Source: an uncultured Eubacteriales bacterium
Lineage (GTDB): Bacteria; Bacillota; Clostridia; Oscillospirales; Oscillospiraceae
Reading direction: 5' to 3'
DNA length: 7,841 nt
Assembly (NCBI GenBank): GCA_900313295.1
Contig: OMQS01000108.1
Location: 1-7,841, forward strand
Below the pieces are notes generated by a model. It saw only the letters and a program-made list of their open reading frames with translations. It did not search any database and was not told the DNA's origin. Shown piece by piece: positions 5,640 through 7,841 of the stretch. Positions within the stretch are counted from its first letter, which is position 1; each line of letters opens with the position of its first letter. A program made the position numbers and the translations under genes.

Positions 5640-7121
5640 TTACTTATGGTACAGCTTTTTCACCTCGTACTTCGGCTCGCAGCTGACGTGAATGCCCAGG
5701 CGCTTATAGAGCTTGGCGTCCTCTTCGGAGAGGATGACGGAGAAGTGGGCGTCGCTGCCCCGCAGATCGTCCAGCTTTTTCAGCACCCGCTCTGCCAGAG
5801 GATTGGTGACGGCAGAGATGGACAGGGCAATGAGCACCTCGTCGGAGTGAAGACGGGGATTGTGGTGACCCAGATGGCGGATCTTCATGTCGCTGATGGG
5901 GGCGATGATGGAGGCGGGGAGCAGATCCAGATCCTTGTCGATGCCCGCCAGGAGCTTGATGGCGTTGAGCAGCATGGCGGCGGAGGGACCCAGCAGGGAA
6001 CTGGTCTTGCCGGTGACGATGCGCCCGTCGGGCAGCACCATGGCGCCGGCGGGGGTGCCGGTCTGGGCAGCCTTGTCCAGAGACGCCTGCACCGCCGGAC
6101 AAATATCCGACGTGACGCCCGCCTGCTGCATGACGATCTCCAGCTTGCGCACGACGCTGTCGTCGCACTGCCCCTTGGCGCGTTCCACAAGGCCGGTGTA
6201 GTAGCGCCGGAGGATCTCCATGCGGCTGGCCTCCTGGCAGGCCTCGTCGTCCACAATGGCAAAGCCGGCCATGTTCACGCCCATGTCCGTGGGGGACTTG
6301 TAGGGCGAGGTGCCCTGAATTTTCTCAAACATGGCGTTGAGCACGGGGAAGATCTCCACGTCGCGGTTATAGTTTACGGTGGTCTGGCCGTAGGCCTCCA
6401 GATGGAAGGGGTCGATCATGTTCACGTCGTTGAGGTCGGCGGTGGCGGCCTCGTAGGCCAGATTCACCGGATGCTTCAGCGGCAGGTTCCAGATGGGGAA
6501 GGTCTCATATTTGGCGTAGCCCGCGCGAACGCCGCGCTTGTTCTCGTGGTAGAGCTGGCTGAGGCAGGTGGCCATTTTGCCGCTGCCGGGGCCGGGAGCC
6601 GTGACCACCACGATGGAGCGGCTGGTTTCGATGTAGTCGTTTTTGCCCAAGCCCTCGTCGGACACGATGTGCGCCACGTCCGAGGGATAGCCGGCGATGG
6701 GGTAGTGCTTGTAGCTCTTCACGCCCAACGCCGTCAGGCGCTTGATGAAGGCGTCAGCGGCGGGCTGGCCGGCGTACTGGGTGATGACCACGGAGCCGAC
6801 GTAGAAGCCCAGGCCGCGGAACACGTCCGTCAGGCGCAGCACGTCGTCATCGTAGCTGATGCCCAGATCGCCCCGCATTTTGCTCTTTTCGATGTCGCCG
6901 GCGCAGATGGCAATGATGATCTCCACCTCATCCTTCATGGTGGCCAGCATGCGGATCTTGCTGTCGGGCTGGAAGCCGGGCAGCACCCGCGAGGCGTGGT
7001 AGTCGTCAAAGAGCTTACCGCCGAACTCCAGATACAGCTTGTCGCCGAACTGGCTGCGGCGCTCCTTGATGTGCTCGGCCTGCAAGGCCAGATACTTGTC
7101 GTTGTCAAATCCGATCCTCAT
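5640..7121 (-). CDS. DUF1846 (UPF0371) family protein with a P-loop-like motif
   Basis: I recognise this as the DUF1846/UPF0371 family, conserved soluble proteins of about 490-500 residues found mainly in Firmicutes. Crystal structures exist from structural genomics, but I know of no established function. The 493-residue product is full length. It opens with RIGFDNDKYL and has a phosphate-loop-like GPGSGK (177-182) after a hydrophobic strand, IVVVTAP (170-176). That pattern suggests nucleotide or phosphate binding. A second VTGKTSS segment lies at 369-375, and a His-rich HLGHHNPRLH patch at 416-425. No signal peptide or membrane segment is evident, so it should be cytoplasmic. The start ATG follows GGGGAG (minus strand, 7136-7130). 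A -10-like TATAAT lies upstream at 7173-7168. It is a single-gene unit, so the neighbours give no clue to its role. Family assignment is firm; biochemical role unknown. Confidence 0.9.
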   Translation of the reverse strand: MRIGFDNDKYLALQAEHIKERRSQFGDKLYLEFGGKLFDDYHASRVLPGFQPDSKIRMLATMKDEVEIIIAICAGDIEKSKMRGDLGISYDDDVLRLTDVFRGLGFYVGSVVITQYAGQPAADAFIKRLTALGVKSYKHYPIAGYPSDVAHIVSDEGLGKNDYIETSRSIVVVTAPGPGSGKMATCLSQLYHENKRGVRAGYAKYETFPIWNLPLKHPVNLAYEAATADLNDVNMIDPFHLEAYGQTTVNYNRDVEIFPVLNAMFEKIQGTSPYKSPTDMGVNMAGFAIVDDEACQEASRMEILRRYYTGLVERAKGQCDDSVVRKLEIVMQQAGVTSDICPAVQASLDKAAQTGTPAGAMVLPDGRIVTGKTSSLLGPSAAMLLNAIKLLAGIDKDLDLLPASIIAPISDMKIRHLGHHNPRLHSDEVLIALSISAVTNPLAERVLKKLDDLRGSDAHFSVILSEEDAKLYKRLGIHVSCEPKYEVKKLYHK

Positions 7122-7167
7122 GTGCGCTGCCCCTCTCTCGCTTCTCTTTTCTGAAAATAACAGTGCA

Positions 7168-7173
7168 ATTATA
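7168..7173 (-). promoter_or_regulatory. -10 element of the DUF1846 gene promoter
   Basis: On the minus strand TATAAT (7173-7168) is preceded directly by TG and lies about 45 bp from the start codon. No good -35 hexamer is found 15-18 bp upstream, where the sequence is CCGGCC-rich. The promoter may therefore depend on the upstream TG or on an activator. Confidence 0.5.
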
Positions 7174-7265
7174 CATCGCCGGAAGGCCGGAGGAAAGCCT
7201 TTTTTTCATTTTTCGGGGCAAAATTTAGAGAGAAAAAACAGGGAAAAATTTGGTGAAGCGGCGGC

Positions 7266-7294
7266 TTGTTTTTTGTTTTTTTTTGAGTTATACT
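7266..7294 (+). promoter_or_regulatory. sigma-A-type promoter of the 65-residue protein gene
   Basis: TTGTTT (7266-7271) and TATACT (7289-7294) are separated by an ideal 17-bp spacer, almost all T. Each box is close to consensus (TTGACA, TATAAT). It is divergent from the DUF1846 promoter. The predicted 5' leader of about 80 nt contains two GCCGGC palindromes (7316-7321 and 7332-7337) that could pair as a hairpin, followed by TTTTT just before the ribosome binding site. Confidence 0.6.
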
Positions 7295-7383
7295 AAAAAA
7301 TACCCCCCTATTTTTGCCGGCCGCCTGCAGACGCCGGCGCTGCGGGGACTTTTTATGAAACGACAACGCTACGGGAGGCTTTT

Positions 7384-7581
7384 ATGCGCTTTCACATCAT
7401 GCACAAGAAGATCAACCAGCCCAAAGAGGAGTACCGCGTCTTTTTTGAAACGGACAGCATCGACGAGGCCAAGTACTTCGCCATGCGCCTGGCCTTCGAC
7501 GAAACCAACAATGTATATGTGCAGGACACCAAGCGGGAGGAGATCGTGCGGGATTTCGACGCGCTGGTGTATCGGGTGTGA
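7384..7581 (+). CDS. small protein of unknown function (65 aa)
   Basis: I do not recognise this protein. It is 65 residues, charged and soluble-looking, with no signal peptide or membrane helix. By eye its pattern is strand (EYRVFFE, 16-22), helix (SIDEAKYFAMRLAFDE, 25-40), strand (NNVYVQD, 42-48), then a short charged helix (KREEIVRDFDA, 50-60) and a final strand LVYRV. This resembles a tiny alpha/beta fold. There are no cysteines, so metal binding by a zinc knuckle is unlikely. The gene is credible because GGGAGG (7373-7378) sits 5 nt before the ATG, a well-spaced promoter lies upstream and a strong terminator follows about 40 bp after the stop. It stands alone as a single-gene unit. A longer overlapping frame (ATG 7355) lacks a ribosome binding site and is probably a shadow. 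Confidence 0.75.
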   Translation: MRFHIMHKKINQPKEEYRVFFETDSIDEAKYFAMRLAFDETNNVYVQDTKREEIVRDFDALVYRV

Positions 7582-7618
7582 CCGGCGTTTGAGCGGCGCA
7601 CAGAGAAACGGATCCCTA

Positions 7619-7648
7619 TAGGGGCGGGCAAAGCTGTCCGCCCTTTTT
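7619..7648 (+). terminator. intrinsic terminator after the 65-residue protein gene
   Basis: GGGCGGGCA (7622-7630) pairs with TGTCCGCCC (7635-7643), with one G-T pair and an AAGC loop. It is followed by TTTTT (7644-7648). Its head TAGGGGCG matches that of the hairpin repeat at 4988-4995, so the terminator may have arisen from, or belong to, the same repeat family. Confidence 0.88.
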
Positions 7649-7782
7649 GCTTGTTTCGGTGCCTGCCGGCGACTGCCCGCCGCCGTGCCCACCGATGCCG
7701 CCGCACCCCTCCGATACCCCCTTCGCAGGGGACGCTCCCCACATCACCCCGCCGACGTATATACTGCGCTGCTTCTGGGCAC

Positions 7783-7815
7783 AAAAAAGCACGGCATCTG
7801 CATGCCGTGCTTTTT
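7783..7815. terminator. bidirectional terminator near the right edge
   Basis: A 14-bp perfect stem, AAAAAGCACGGCAT (7784-7797) with ATGCCGTGCTTTTT (7802-7815), encloses a 4-nt loop. A-runs and T-runs give a U-tail both ways. It lies 5 bp from a minus-strand stop codon at 7821-7823, so it most likely ends the gene entering from the right. Confidence 0.9.
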
Positions 7816-7820
7816 GCTGC

Positions 7821-7841
7821 TTACATGTAGCTTTTCATGCC
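7821..7841 (-). CDS. probable 3' end of a minus-strand gene cut by the window edge
   Basis: Read on the minus strand from the window end, the codons give Gly-Met-Lys-Ser-Tyr-Met followed by TAA (7823-7821). A perfect terminator hairpin starts 5 bp downstream, the spacing expected after a real stop codon. Only six residues are visible, so the product cannot be named, and the reading frame is inferred from the stop and terminator alone. Confidence 0.4.
   Translation of the reverse strand, partial: GMKSYM

Noticed and set aside
5646..7154. A 502-codon open frame antisense to the DUF1846 gene
   Set aside because: It has the same shadow composition (Gly, His, Val and Gln rich) with no plausible start signal. 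The minus-strand frame matches a known family along its full length.
7250..7621. A 123-codon plus-strand frame overlapping the 65-residue gene
   Set aside because: Its product is rich in Arg, Ser and Thr, typical of an out-of-frame reading, and its start lies in the promoter spacer region without a ribosome binding site.

Overview
The window looks like chromosomal DNA from a GC-rich, spore-forming member of the Clostridia. A gut Oscillospiraceae-type bacterium is my best guess. The reasons are a clear SpoIIID sporulation regulator with a sigma-E-like promoter, strong GGAGG ribosome binding sites, a Clostridia-style two-gene SUF cluster, a Firmicutes DUF1846 gene, and GC-rich coding sequence separated by AT-rich control regions. 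No mobile element, CRISPR array, tRNA or rRNA was found.

Layout. Positions 1-225 hold a promoter and a yybP-ykoY (manganese) riboswitch whose 3' edge overlaps an intrinsic terminator. Next comes an 880-residue P2-type cation ATPase (226-2868, +) with its own terminator. A long convergent hairpin (2976-3032) separates it from a two-gene minus-strand operon: sufC, an ABC ATPase (4705 to 3965), and a short SufB/SufD-like scaffold (3968 to 3039), with stop and start overlapping as ATGA. The roughly 600 bp upstream of sufC (4706-5339) hold a candidate palindromic operator, a set of dispersed-repeat-like hairpins, a pyrimidine tract and a terminator. They end in the sigma-E-like promoter of spoIIID (5340-5588, +). 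A bidirectional terminator follows, then the minus-strand DUF1846 gene (7121 to 5640). A divergent promoter drives an unrecognised 65-residue protein (7384-7581, +). The last 200 bp carry two terminators and probably the final codons of a minus-strand gene entering from the right.

How the genes relate. These are mostly independent single-gene or two-gene transcription units, each with its own terminator, not one pathway. The best-supported circuit is metal-responsive: Mn2+ binding to the leader RNA should stabilise helix P1.1, block the terminator and switch on the cation exporter. The SUF pair should be a minimal Fe-S assembly machine, since its one scaffold protein carries the catalytic residues that E. 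coli splits between SufB and SufD. I did not find a clearly new multi-gene system. The most open items are the DUF1846 protein, the 65-residue protein, the candidate sufC operator and the repeat-like hairpins.
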